Assembly: GCA_009767595.1 (NCBI GenBank)
Contig: VSDK01018620.1
Coordinates: 60,835 to 124,834 of the forward strand
Length of the DNA stretch: 64,000 nt
Direction: 5' to 3'
Source: Symbiodinium kawagutii
Taxonomy: Eukaryota > Sar > Dinophyceae > Suessiales > Symbiodiniaceae
Part shown: piece by piece, positions 34,081 through 44,584 of the stretch
Layout: each line of letters opens with the position of its first letter
How positions within the stretch are numbered: the first letter of the stretch is position 1
The notes under the pieces: generated by a model
What the model saw: the letters and a program-made list of their open reading frames with translations, nothing else
Database searches by the model: none
What the model was told of the DNA's origin: nothing
Translations under genes and position numbers: made by a program

Positions 34081-34475
34081 ACCACGAGTGAGAGGTCCAA
34101 GTCCCAGTGAGTGTTGGAAGAATTGCCAACCGTAGGATTTGGGGGGGGGTGCACCCCCCCAAATCCTATGGCAAAGTTGAGTTGCGGTAGGATTTGGGCT
34201 GTTTTGGGCTTGCGGAGTTGGGCTTTGGAGGTCGAAACCAGGATTCAGAATGGCTGAAACAGCCCAAATCCTATGGCAACCCTGAGTTGCCGTAGGATTT
34301 GGGGGGGGGGGGCCCCCCCCAACTCCCTTGNNNNNNNNNNNNNNNNNNNNNNNNNNNNNNNNNNNNNNNNNNNNNNNNNNNNNNNNNNNNNNNNNNNNNN
34401 NNNNNNNNGGACACCTGGATTGCGCGATGGTTTTGGGGGGGGGGTTGCCCCCCCCCAAATCCTATGGTTGTCATT
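34081..34475. repeat. Palindromic G-run/C-run repeats around an assembly gap
   Basis: CCGTAGGATTTGGGGGGG faces CCCCCCCAAATCCTATGG at least three times (about 34130-34172, 34290-34322 and 34425-34466). Each pair can fold into a strong hairpin with a G/C stem. Such sequence is hard to clone and read, which explains the 78-N gap at 34331-34408. Confidence 0.9.
34331..34408. other. Assembly gap (78 N)
   Basis: It lies inside the G-run/C-run palindromes, so its true length is unknown. Confidence 1.
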
Positions 34476-34628
34476 TATTTTTTGGGAAATAATCGTGTCA
34501 AGTCACCCAGTCCTTCTTCACTGTGAAATTTGAAACATCAGGCCCTGGAATCAATAACTCAGCGTCTGAAATTTAATCATTTGAAGTCATTTGGCTCAGC
34601 TGCACTCCACACGTGAATTTTTCATGAT

Positions 34629-37372
34629 GGCTGATTGGAGGGCTGCAATCAAAGATGAGCTGATGGAGCTTCATCAGCAAGCAGTTGCGAAGCGTGAGAC
34701 GATAGTGCCTATGGTGGCCCAGCTTCCATTGCCATGTTCACGTGACGAGATCCTGGATGAGGTTGCGGTGATGCAATCATGTTTTGCTGGATCAGTGCCT
34801 GGTCTGACAGATTGAATTGCATTGAATGACTAATTTCATTTGATTACAATTAAGTATAATCACCCCCTTAAAGCTTGCCTTGAGTCATTCAATTCCCAGG
34901 AGCTCGCCAATGCGGAGTTGTGGGCAACTACTCATGTGGATGCGTGCTTGAACTCTGTGAAACCTCACGTTGTTGGACAGACTCTGGTGCACCAATGGCG
35001 GTTTGATGCAGCATCATTGTGGAACCTGGGCGCAGTGAGACAGACTGACCACTGCTGACTGAGTTTGGAACATTGCCATCGCTGCTTAGTATGTTCTTTG
35101 AATGGTCAGATCTCAGGAGTGGCGAATCCTGCCAGGGCAATGTGATCATGGGGATTTGCCATTCGATTGTTCACGGGGGCTTCAAGCTTGAAGAGACGGT
35201 CATTGCACGGGATGCCACATCTGAATTTTCATCTTTGAAGTGTGGTGATGGAATGAAGCGTGTGCTGGCCGCCAAGTTAGTGTTCCTTGGTTTGACAATT
35301 GGTTTCTAATGTACATGACAAACCTCAACAATGATGGCAACATGTTGTACAAACTGACAGTCAGTCACTGTGAAATTGCAGGTGGGTCTTGCTGCGCAAA
35401 CATTGCCAAGACATTGGATGCAATTCAGATGCACACAAGGTGTTCACGAGCCTTTTCTTGCCCACTCTCTTTGAGCCCTCAACTGATGATGTTGCTGGCC
35501 TGGTGGCAGCTGCGGGCCAGCAGAACGTCAAAGGGACATTTGTGAACCCACTGACCAGCACACAATGGGTGCATTTGGTCTTACAGGCGTCAGGCCTCAT
35601 CAGTGCTGACTATGGTGCATTGGCACATGAAAACCAGGCCGCACGCAAGCAGGTGGGAACACAACTGATCAAGACATTTGAATCTCTCCTTTCAAACTAT
35701 CATGCTGATGTTGAAAAGGAGGGTGTTGTCCAAAATGTCGGGCCAGCTCCCAAGAGACAACGCAAATTGCGTGGCAAGACGCAAGATGCAAAGAAACCAC
35801 GTATCTTGGCTTACCACATGGAACGCAGTCAAGTGACACTCACAATGAATATTGGTGTAACTTTTCACACTGTAGTATTCAGTGTGAGTGAGTCAGTCAA
35901 GCCAAGGTGAGGAAAAATCTGAGATCAAAATTGGCACAGTGAAGCAAAGCGCCATCAAAGCTATGCTGATGGGTCTGACGCCCGCATCCTACAAGATGAT
36001 TGTCACTCACAACTCTTTGATGCAGTCTGAATCTTGGCTCATTCAGTGTCAGTTGGGTCATTTGATGTCATAGGAAAACTGAATCAGTGAATCAGTGAGT
36101 CTTAATTTGAGACTGTCATTTGTGGAGACCACATGTTCAAAGTGCTGTCAGGAGGATTCCTCTGCATTGGCTGATGCAGTTCTTGCTAGCAAGTTCATTT
36201 GGCCACATAGTGCTGCCCCTGACGGACAACAACCAAATGAAGCACAGGAAATTGCACGCAGAGCTGCTCAGTCTGCTTCAAAGTTCATGGTGAATGACAA
36301 ATTGACGTTGCTTGGACAATTAAGTGGAGAATCAAGTTTTTCCTTGCAGGAAGAAATCTAATTTGGATTCACCATGTAATCAAAGCCAATCATCCCAACA
36401 TGGTATGTGCATGCCATCCTCAGGTCAAGACCGTTGGACTTCCAATCCTATTTGACACCTGATGAACATGATGCCCTCATGTTCAAGATGATATGCACCT
36501 TTGAAGCTGGCATTAATGATGGCGTTGCACCTGTGCGACTCAGTGTTGATGATGCCTTGAGATGCCGATTTGTGATTGTCCATTGGCTCAGGCGTGGACC
36601 TACAGACAAACAATGCATACTGATGAAGACAGACAGTTGAATGCTTACTACGGTAATTGTATTGAGGCAAACTGACAAATAGTGAGTGATGAATTTGCCA
36701 GTGATCTTCCTGCAGGTCTGCCAAAGCATGTGCACATCAAGACCTTCCTGAGACCTTTGACAAAGTGAAGTCTGCAGTTGAAGAAGGCAGTCAACTTGAT
36801 GAGCAATTTGTCTCAGCGTTGAGGCCAGGCCACAAATTGATGAGACTCAGAGTGAGGTGGTTGTTGCAACTGAACTTATGGCTTTGAACCAATCTGACCC
36901 CAGGAGCTGGCCAATCTCATGGGTGATGACTCTTCTTCCTGATGTCACAAGCCTCACTGATGAAGTCCATGTTGAGTCACATCCCCAAACAGTGTTGGAA
37001 AAGGCGGAGGTGGCCGAATGGGCTTCACGATTGAACACCTTTTCAGCGAGGCTGTCCCTTGATCAGAGTAAGTGCCAAGAGATCGCCCATGGCCTTGACG
37101 TTCTGAAGGACACGTTAGACTGGTTGAATACAGAAAAGCACGTCAAGATGGCCCTTCAGGTGAAAGAGACCATTGATTTCTTCATGGCAAAAAACTTCCC
37201 AACCATCACTGTGAACGACTTGACGGATTTACCAGGGCATCTGTCAGAGTTGGTCTCGCAGCGTTCTCAAGGTGAAGTGGTGAACCCCTTGCGCAAACCT
37301 GACCCCAGGATGCTCATCCTTTGTTTGGATTTCAATGTGCCAGGAGTTTCTCAGGCTCAAATTCCAGCATGA
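34629..37372 (+). CDS. Multi-exon gene or genes of unknown function
   Basis: A run of coding blocks all on the plus strand: 34629-34815 (MADWRAAIKDELMELHQQAV), about 34897-35058 (ELANAELWATTHVDACLNSV), 35073-35270 (NVIMGICHSIVHGGFKLEE), 35389-35850 (DDVAGLVAAAGQQNVKGTF and a basic KRQRKLRGKTQDAKKPR), 35908-36073 (SEIKIGTVKQSAIKAMLMGL), 36110-36361 (SSALADAVLASKFIWPHSA), 36420-36640 (DEHDALMFKMICTFEAG), 36716-36835 (FDKVKSAVEEGSQLDEQF) and 36857-37372 (EVAEWASRLNTFSARLSLD). Stops end several blocks, so at least two transcripts, or spliced-out stops, are needed. I recognise no domain. The last block is helical and ends LCLDFNVPGVSQAQIPA. It is the largest unexplained coding region of the element. 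Confidence 0.5.
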
Positions 37373-37539
37373 ATTTCATCATCACTATTATATAATAGTG
37401 TGTTACTTTTGAAAAAGTTTGTTGATGATGTTTTTTATCACTGATAATGTGTGATTCCTTGTTGATGAGGCTCGAAATGCACTGCTGCTTGAACCTTTGT
37501 GCCGTGCGCTAGCCAACACGGTGAAAACACAAGGCAGGC

Positions 37540-38365
37540 CTCTCTGTGAGAAAAACATTTGATGACATTAAATTATTGTTTGATTTGACTTGTGTTCAAA
37601 TGATTGATTACAGATTCACAGCTGCTGGCACTGACTGGGCAGGTTCATATTATTGTTGCATCCTGGCAACACATGCATCCCGTGAAAAGGAGGGGTCGTT
37701 CGATGATCCCATCAAGGATGAAACGGATTTCATCACTCAAATGCGCAAACATGGTTTCAACTCAACGCGCCGCTGGTTCCAGCCGCTCAATGTCCCAGGA
37801 GGGGAGTGCCTTGGCCTGTCCATGTGATTGGCTTAAAAAATGTGAGTCAATATGGGGTAATGAAAGATTGGTTTTGTTGGAGGGTGGGGTGGGCTCAACT
37901 TTCGACTGTCCAAGGTCACAGTCAGCTACACAGTGGGACTTCTGTCAGAGTGGCAGGGTGTACTTCTTGGGTGAGGAGTCAGATGAAAACATCTTCAAGA
38001 ATCATTCTGAGCTCTGCAGAACCGGAATGGTACCACCTGCTGTCCTTCTCAACAATGGTGACATTGTCAGCATCACGGCAGATGCATCGACATCAGAACT
38101 GACAGACACATTGAGAGTCACACCCTCCACACGTGCTGCCCAGAGGGGTCCAGACCCGTTCTTCCAGCTTGTGAAGCACTTGCTCAAGTCAAACACATCA
38201 TCTTCTCATGTGATGGTCAAGGAACGTCAGGAGGTGATGATTGTGGACATGCATGTGCATGCTGGAGACCATGCACACGGTTCCCTGCTGGCTGGCTCAG
38301 ACTTCAATATCTGTCATGTGACCTGGCATATTATAACTTTGTTTGAATTTGTTTTCTTTTTATAA
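37540..38365 (+). CDS. Two overlapping coding blocks of unknown function
   Basis: The first block (37546-37827) reads FTAAGTDWAGSYYCCILATH and QMRKHGFNSTRRWFQPLNVP. The second, in another frame, is about 37915-38330 and reads VPPAVLLNNGDIVSITADAS and QEVMIVDMHVHAGDHAHGSL. An intron between them with a donor near 37851 (GTGAGT) would link the two frames. The second block has an alternating hydrophobic pattern typical of beta strands. No family is recognised with confidence. Confidence 0.45.
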
Positions 38366-38455
38366 GTCAATTTATTAATCATTCAATATCCCCAATTGGT
38401 CAGTCAGACAGTCAGGTGATGGTCAGGTGATTTGAAATCAATTTGATGTCAGGTG

Positions 38456-39639
38456 ATGGTCAGAACCAAAGCACGTGGAAGTCCAAGTTCAATCACCTAC
38501 ACCCAGAAGAAGCTTGGGAAGATCATCGCGCAGAAGTGGCAGAATCGTGAGATCAACCTGAAAGATGCGGATGGGGTCACAGTGAGCCCGTTGCCTCCAA
38601 ATGCACCTTTGACTGAGGAGGACAAGACATTCTTGAAATCCGTCAGAGGTGCATATGAAGCTTACGAGGGTGTCAGGACATGGAGTGAATCCCTCAAAGT
38701 GACTTCCTTGCAAGGGTCACAAGTGGTCATCCAACCCACTGCATTGGCTGAGTTTGCTGCGGCTCCTCCCAGCATTAGGGAGTCAGTTGCGAAGCTGCAG
38801 AAGTCACATGAGGAGAAGTTCCAGTCACTTTTGGTCGGCAGGATGGCGGACTCCACCAACAAAGTGAATGCGCAGGAAACAGTTGCAGATCCGCGTCCTG
38901 TCACAGATGAATCTGGAGACAACACCTCCTCACCAATTGATGATCTTCCAAGCATGGATGAGGCCACCATGAAGTCACAGTTCAAGATCACTTGTGAAGC
39001 CACAGCATTCGATTCCCGAAATGTCAAAGTGTTCCTGGCGGAGGATGGTCACGTGTTCATCATGGCTGTCAAGGACTGGATCCCCATTAGTCAGTGTGAT
39101 TACATAAAGAACTAACTACTGGTAGTAATAGTTGTTGTTGTCGGTTGTTGTTGTAGGGTAGCTTTGATATGTTCACTGAATTTCCTTGTTACTTTTTATA
39201 TCTATTCATTGGCTTGTTTTTCCATCACCAGGAGAATCAGGTGCTGAAGCCTGGCTTCAAGTTGGGAAGTGTTGGAAGTGGCAAGGTGGCTGAGATGACA
39301 GATGCTGCTTCAAAGGGTGTGCGCCTCTCGTTTCCTCATGGTGACAGGACATTGATTGAGATTGCCATGGGGCAGGGTTCTCAAGATGATGAGTCAGGGG
39401 CGAGGACAAAGAGTGGAAGTGTTTATTCACTGATGAAGGAGCTCAGCAAGTCGTGCATGGCCCCTCTGCAGATGACGGGGTATCTTGTGGAAGCAACAAC
39501 AGGTACCGGATCATCATCTGAGACACACGGCTACAAACTGACTCAAGATGGGAAGACCTGGGGGTTCGAGATGAAGGACAAGGACATCACTTCATTCACC
39601 AGTGGAAACATCATGAAGGGGCTTGCCCAAAAAGCTTGA
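38456..39639 (+). CDS. Two-exon gene of unknown function
   Basis: Exon 1 opens at ATG 38456 (MVRTKARGSPSSITYTQKKL), preceded by CAG. It contains helical text (LTEEDKTFLKSVRGAYEAYE), then a Ser/Asp-rich linker and FDSRNVKVFLAEDGHVFIMA near 39060. Exon 2 starts after ACCAG near 39232 (ENQVLKPGFKLGSVGSGKVA) and ends at 39637 with MKGLAQKA. The exon 1 donor is not clear. A 53-bp piece of exon 1 is duplicated at 25120-25172. I recognise no domain. Good open frames and a matched acceptor make this a likely gene. Confidence 0.55.
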
Positions 39640-39944
39640 CACGGTGAAGCTCATGTCGTGCCTTCAGTGGCAGTGGAAATTCAGTGTGGACACAATTCAC
39701 AACAAGCTCACTGCTCGGAAGCCATTTCTCAGTGTTTGCAAGTCACTTGGATAAATTAGTTCTAAAATGAGCATACAGCATGTAGCAATGATTCAATGGT
39801 GTTGCCATGTGTTTTTTAAAGCAACAGTTTCATTCGACAGTTGATTTTGTTTTGCCCCTGTCAGCCCAAGGCCCATCTCGTTGAAAAAGGACTGCGCTGT
39901 GAAGATCACTGTGGCTGCAAACAATTCCTGACAGACTGCTGACA

Positions 39945-40165
39945 GCTGACGAGCTCTCAATTTGACCATGTTCTATCATTTTGGGCGGCTGAACAGCTGT
40001 CATTTTGACTTAGTGTGCTGACAGCTGAAGAGCTCTCATTTTGGCCGTCTTCTATCATTTTGGATGGCTGAACAGCTGTCATTTTGACTTAGTGCGCTGA
40101 CAGCTGAAGAGAGATTATTTTGACTGCGTTCTATCATTTTGGACGGCTGAACAGCTGTCATTTTG
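39945..40165 (+). repeat. Tandem repeat, about 80-85-bp unit, three copies
   Basis: Each unit contains TTCTATCATTTTGG, GGCTGAACAGCTGTCATTTTG and GCTGACAGCTGA(A/C)GAG. Units run from about 39945 to 40165, with a partial one at the end. The internal CAGCTG palindromes are notable. Confidence 0.85.
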
Positions 40166-40417
40166 AGGGGGTTTAAGCAAGACTGGCAACTCAGTGACAA
40201 GATGTTTCAATACATATCATGTGAACTGAACTTGATTTTGTGCTTCTTTGGGTGCCAGTGGTTTGCTGACTGCTTGATTTGCAGGCATTCACATTTGATT
40301 TTGGACAGATGGTTGAGAATGTGTGGGGATTCTCATATGATTCTTCCTGACAAGTGTGACGCATGCGCAATCCTGGCAACAACAGCTGCTGCTGCCAGTC
40401 AGTCAGAGTTTTCTGTT

Positions 40418-40512
<95 letters not shown>
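40418..40512 (+). repeat. (TTG)n microsatellite
   Basis: About 31 uninterrupted TTG triplets in the element. It lies between genes, about 160 bp before the ATG at 40672. Open frames crossing it read poly-Val, poly-Leu or poly-Cys (plus strand) or poly-Gln (minus strand) and are not treated as genes. The perfect run suggests a young, unstable repeat. Confidence 0.97.
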
Positions 40513-40514
<2 letters not shown>

Positions 40515-40671
40515 GTTATTATGCAGTTTCATGGAGCCATCGACAGTGGACAAATCGGCATGTCTTGAATTTGCAATTGTGTATTGGCCTGATTTTGATT
40601 TATATAAAATCATTCCCTGCAGCATCATTTGATTCCAAGCCAGCCTTCAATTGTAGCATTCCATCTTGATC

Positions 40672-41526
40672 ATGGCTGGAGAGGCAGCATATGACATGAT
40701 GTTGACTCATGTTCCAGGCCGAGGACTTCAACAACACAACCTAGAATCTGAAGGCCGTCAAGTGAAAATGTCATGGTTGCCTGAGCCAGAGGAACTTGAG
40801 AATGATGTGGAGCCCAAACTCACTTCTGAGCCTTCGTCAGGAGCGTGGGCATCACTGATGCAAACAACAGCCAGGCCTCTCAAACGTCGTGGTGTGTGTG
40901 CAATTGAAGACAAGGATGACCCTGGACAATTGGCAATTGAAGATGCTGCTGGTGCCCAACTTGCACTTGAAGATGTGAAGCAGCATGAGCCATCAATTGC
41001 CAAGGAAGTCAAGGTTGAGACTGGTGTCAAAGTTGAAGAGCCACCACATGCCGAGCCATCACATGCCGAGCCATCACATGCTGAGCCATCACTTGCTGAG
41101 CAACAGGAACAGCTTGAGAAGGACCTCAATCTCAAGAGGCGCTTGCCAGTTGATGTGCCAGAGGATGGTCATGGTGAGGCTGATGGTCACGGTGAGGCTG
41201 ATGGTCATGGTGAGGATGTTGCTCAGAAGGCCAAGCGGGGGAAGACATCCAAGTCCACGACATTTGCACGTCGCTACAGGCCAACAACACCATTGAATGC
41301 AGTTCGGTGGGATGCAATCAAGGAAGTCTATGCGGACAAGATTCATCATGAGATCCGCCAGCCTTCCTTCCATGAAGATTCATTCTACAAGTTCTGCATG
41401 TTGCGCTGGAAGGAAGATGGCAATGACGCCACGAACCATGATGTGCTCGTCAAGGATGTCAGACTGAAGGCCAAGCAGTGGCTGAAGGACCATGCCAATT
41501 TGAACAAGTGGAGAGCGATGTCATGA
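40672..41526 (+). CDS. 284-aa protein with peptide repeats and a conserved C-terminal domain
   Basis: A single frame from ATG 40672 (MAGEAAYDMMLTHVPG). The middle is acidic and repetitive: EPSHAEPSHAEPSLAEQ near residue 130 and DGHGEADGHGEADGHGE near 170, followed by a basic patch (KAKRGKTSKST). The last 85 residues look folded, with RRYRPTTPLNAVRWDAIKEV and QPSFHEDSFYKFCMLRWKED, rich in aromatic residues. Part of this domain is copied as a fragment at 48304-48395, which shows it belongs to the element's own sequence pool. I recognise no named family. The arrangement of disordered acidic region, basic patch and folded tail resembles chromatin or nucleic-acid-binding factors. Confidence 0.6.
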   Translation: MAGEAAYDMMLTHVPGRGLQQHNLESEGRQVKMSWLPEPEELENDVEPKLTSEPSSGAWASLMQTTARPLKRRGVCAIEDKDDPGQLAIEDAAGAQLALEDVKQHEPSIAKEVKVETGVKVEEPPHAEPSHAEPSHAEPSLAEQQEQLEKDLNLKRRLPVDVPEDGHGEADGHGEADGHGEDVAQKAKRGKTSKSTTFARRYRPTTPLNAVRWDAIKEVYADKIHHEIRQPSFHEDSFYKFCMLRWKEDGNDATNHDVLVKDVRLKAKQWLKDHANLNKWRAMS

Positions 41527-41551
41527 TGGCTGAGCTTGTGAAGAAGGGTTG

Positions 41552-41662
41552 GGGCATTTTGAGATTCATGTGATGACCACATGACAATTCGGGACATTTG
41601 AGATTCATGTGATGACCACATGACAATTCAGGGCATTTAGATTCATGTGATGACCACATGAT
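41552..41662 (+). repeat. Tandem repeat, 39-bp unit, three copies
   Basis: Units of GAGATTCATGTGATGACCAC followed by ATGACAATTC directly follow the stop of the preceding gene. ATGTGATGACCACAT is almost palindromic, so each unit may fold as a hairpin in the 3' UTR. Confidence 0.9.
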
Positions 41663-41735
41663 GCTTTCCAAATGTGTTATTCAACACTTGAAATCCTTTT
41701 GCATTTGAAGTGCATTGAAGGACTGACAGTCAGTC

Positions 41736-42045
41736 CATGCAGTGCTTGTTCCCATTTGCATTACGGACTTTTCGCGTGACAAAAGCTGCCTGTCTCAATC
41801 ATGGAATCCAAGTGGCCATAAATCATACTTGCCATTACCATGCAGTGCTTGTTCTCATCCGAGCTATGACCATTCAGTGTGATAAAAGTGTCTCAATGAG
41901 TCATGGAATCCGAGTGTGATCATAAATCATACTTGCCATTCACACACACACACACATTGCTTGTTCTCTGCTGAGCTGTTTGGACTTTCAGCTGTCTCAA
42001 TCATGGAATCCAAGTTGGCCACAAGTCATACTTTTTGCCATTCAT
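41736..42045 (+). repeat. Degenerate tandem repeat, about 105-bp unit, three copies
   Basis: Each unit contains GTGCTTGTTC, then GTCTCAAT..TCATGGAATCC and AAATCATACTTGCCATT. It lies between the 40.7-kb gene and the methyltransferase gene, so it may include the promoter region of the latter. Confidence 0.8.
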
Positions 42046-42163
42046 TCACATGACAAATTGAGGAGTAATCAAATTTGAAACTGACTGATTCATTTCAATT
42101 TGTTTGCAAATTCAAGTGAATTTTCTGACTGGCTGTCTTTAACTTTAAGACCTTTCAGTTGTG

Positions 42164-44135
42164 ATGTCGGACACTGACACTAGTGCCTCTGAGAAGGCTC
42201 TGCCATGTGGTGCAATGAAGCGACCTGCTGCTTCAGCTTCAACATCCATGAAGAAACCTGCTGCTTCAGCTTCCACTTCACGTGCACGTGGTCGTGGTCG
42301 TGGTCGTGGATGTGGCAAAGCTCAAGGAAGCTCAGTCGCTGTGATGCCATTGAAGGCCAGTCACTCTGATGCACATTCTGATCCTCATGGTGATGATTCA
42401 GAGGGGACATCGGCGTCTGAGGAGACACAAAGAATAAGGAAAGCTGAAGAAGAATGGAATGCAGGTGGGAAGGCCAAACGTGTCAAGGCCCTGCAGGAGG
42501 ATTCAACTGACACTGAATCAGCTGAATGCTTGGCAGATCAAAGTGATGAGCCCAAATCAAGTTCTGCCACAGACTTTTGCAAGTGGATTCTCGACAACAA
42601 GGTTGACCCTGAACAGTTCCAACAAACTGCTCTCCGCATCCAGAATAGCCAGGCAATCACCATGGGTGAGTTCTGCGCAGGAATGTGTTCTGGAACAATG
42701 GCTGCATCAATTGTGGAGAAGATGATTCAGATGAAATTTGGTGGCATGTCAATTGGCTCACTTGTGGCTTGGACTTGCTTTGCATCATGGTTATAACTGC
42801 AACTGTGGTTGGATCCTTTGTTCCAAACCCTTGATCAGGGGGTTGTACTTTCCGTCAAATCAAGTTGTTGGTGGGCATACTGCAGTTGGGTTTGATTCAT
42901 GATCTTTCTTGATCAGAGCTCAGGTTGAAACTGTCCTTGTCACGGAGATGTGCACTTGGAAGTCAACAGTGGCTCGCAAGGTTTGCGAGTCATGCAGTCA
43001 TTATCCCACAGTGGTGGCCACTACAGGTGAAGCAGCCCGGTCTCCATCACCTGTGAAATGTCATATTGCAGTGAATGCAATTGAATGCGATGACATTTCC
43101 TCCATGACGACGACGCCAAGATCGGTCATGGACCCAGATGGAAAATCTGGCCGAAGCTACCTGGAGTTCTTGGAGTACCTTTCAGCACTTCCTCAAAGCG
43201 ACCGACCTGTGATTCTTGTGATTGAGTGCGTGAACAAATTGCATCACATGAGGAAACTGAAATCTTCAGATGAAAGAGGGACGGCCTTGGTGTCAAAGTC
43301 ACTTGAAGAACGAGGATATGCAGGTGAGTGGAAGATGTTGCAAACCAAGAACTTTGCCCTTCCCCAATCTCGCCAAAGAGTGTATGGCATTTTTGTCAGG
43401 ACAATGCACTGTAGTGCAGTGAGTTTGGACACAGCTCGCATTCTGACAAGTCGGATTTGGTCATTTGTGAGCGCTTGTCAAGTGCCAAAAGTTGAAAATT
43501 TGGCAACACTGCTGACAAAGCACTGTGGCATTCTCGATGATGCGCCATCACTCAACACTACTGGGCTTGGGAAGAAGAGGGGGAGACCGGCGTTGGATCC
43601 AAAGGACAGGGCACATGTGCCAAAATGGGTGACTGAGCATCGTGACTTCAAGGAGAAACATGGCCTTCATAGTGAAGAACAACTACCTCCTTTGGCGCGC
43701 AAAGTCATTGAAGCAAGAACCATCCTGCAATTGTAAGTGAGGGAAGCTGAGCTGGGTGCTTTGAAGTTGGCGGTTGCACTGAGAGATCGGAAGCAGCCTG
43801 AGTCATGTGTGCCATGTGTTTTGGTAGGAAACATTGGTGACAGTGTCAGATATTGTCATTTTAGGAGTTCCATTCACCCTTGTTTGTTGCCATCGAAAAA
43901 ATATTTGTATGCATTTGGGGACAGTAGCTTGGCAGTCAACAAGACGCCAAGGGTCCCTTTGGCATTGCAGGGGATACAAGGTCAGGAAGTCCAGCAGTTT
44001 AATCTTGGCGGACTGTCCCTCACTGAAGCACAGGACCTTGCAGGCAATGCGTTTTCCTTGAACATCATGTGTGCAATGCTCACAGGCATTGTGTTGCATT
44101 TCGATTTTGACAAGTGCCAACCGGTTGGTCTTTAA
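42164..44135 (+). CDS. Divergent C5 cytosine DNA methyltransferase
   Basis: Exon 1 starts at ATG 42164 with a disordered region holding a KKPAASAST repeat and an ARGRGRGRGCG stretch that may bind DNA. It ends with MTase motif I (MGEFCAGMCSGTMAASIVEK) near 42720. Exon 2 starts after CAG near 42921 (VETVLVTEMCTWKSTVARKV, motif II) and runs to 43733. Motif IV is eroded: where PPCQ is usual it reads AIECDDISSM, keeping only the Cys. Motif VI ENV is IECVNKL. Motif VIII is intact (ALPQSRQRVYGIFVR). A TAA at 43734 splits the frame; the continuing frame 43737-44135 carries motif X (AQDLAGNAFSLN). Such enzymes methylate cytosine in DNA from S-adenosylmethionine. Altered catalytic motifs plus the stop suggest a dead or specialised enzyme, unless the stop is spliced out at the GTAAGT there. 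Confidence 0.72.
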
Positions 44136-44584
44136 ATCAGTGTGAGAAAACTTTTGGGATCTCACAATGATGTGGACCTTCACTGTGAGAATTTTGGGAT
44201 CTAAACTGGTGCTGAAACAAAAGCAAATGCAGCCGCATTGTCAAACAAGATGCCAGTAATCAGTGCTGTGAACATTAATTGTGTTTTTTGTTTGTTGTGC
44301 TGCTCAGGTCATTGCTTCTTCAGTCAGTCAGGCTGGGGCATTGGGTGCATGCAGCGCACAATGATGTGCAAGTGTTTGTTTTGCATCTCACTTTGAAATA
44401 CTGTATCATAAATGTTTGTGTCTTCCATGGTTCGCAGCTCGAGAGTCAGATGACATCAACTAGGTAACTAGGTATTAATTTGACAGTTAGATTTAACTCA
44501 GATTTCACAGGCACACCAAGTTCAAGACAGAGTAGCTTCATCAATGATTGTAATTCACACAGTCAAATTGAACGTCTCCCAGCC
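44136..44584. other. Spacer between methyltransferase and transposase genes
   Basis: No supported exon. Two short direct repeats of GTGAGAA.TTTTGGGATCT lie at about 44141 and 44184. Confidence 0.5.

Noticed and set aside
40163..40669. ORFs with poly-Val, poly-Leu, poly-Cys or poly-Gln
   Set aside because: They only read through the (TTG)n microsatellite; flanking codons show no coding character.
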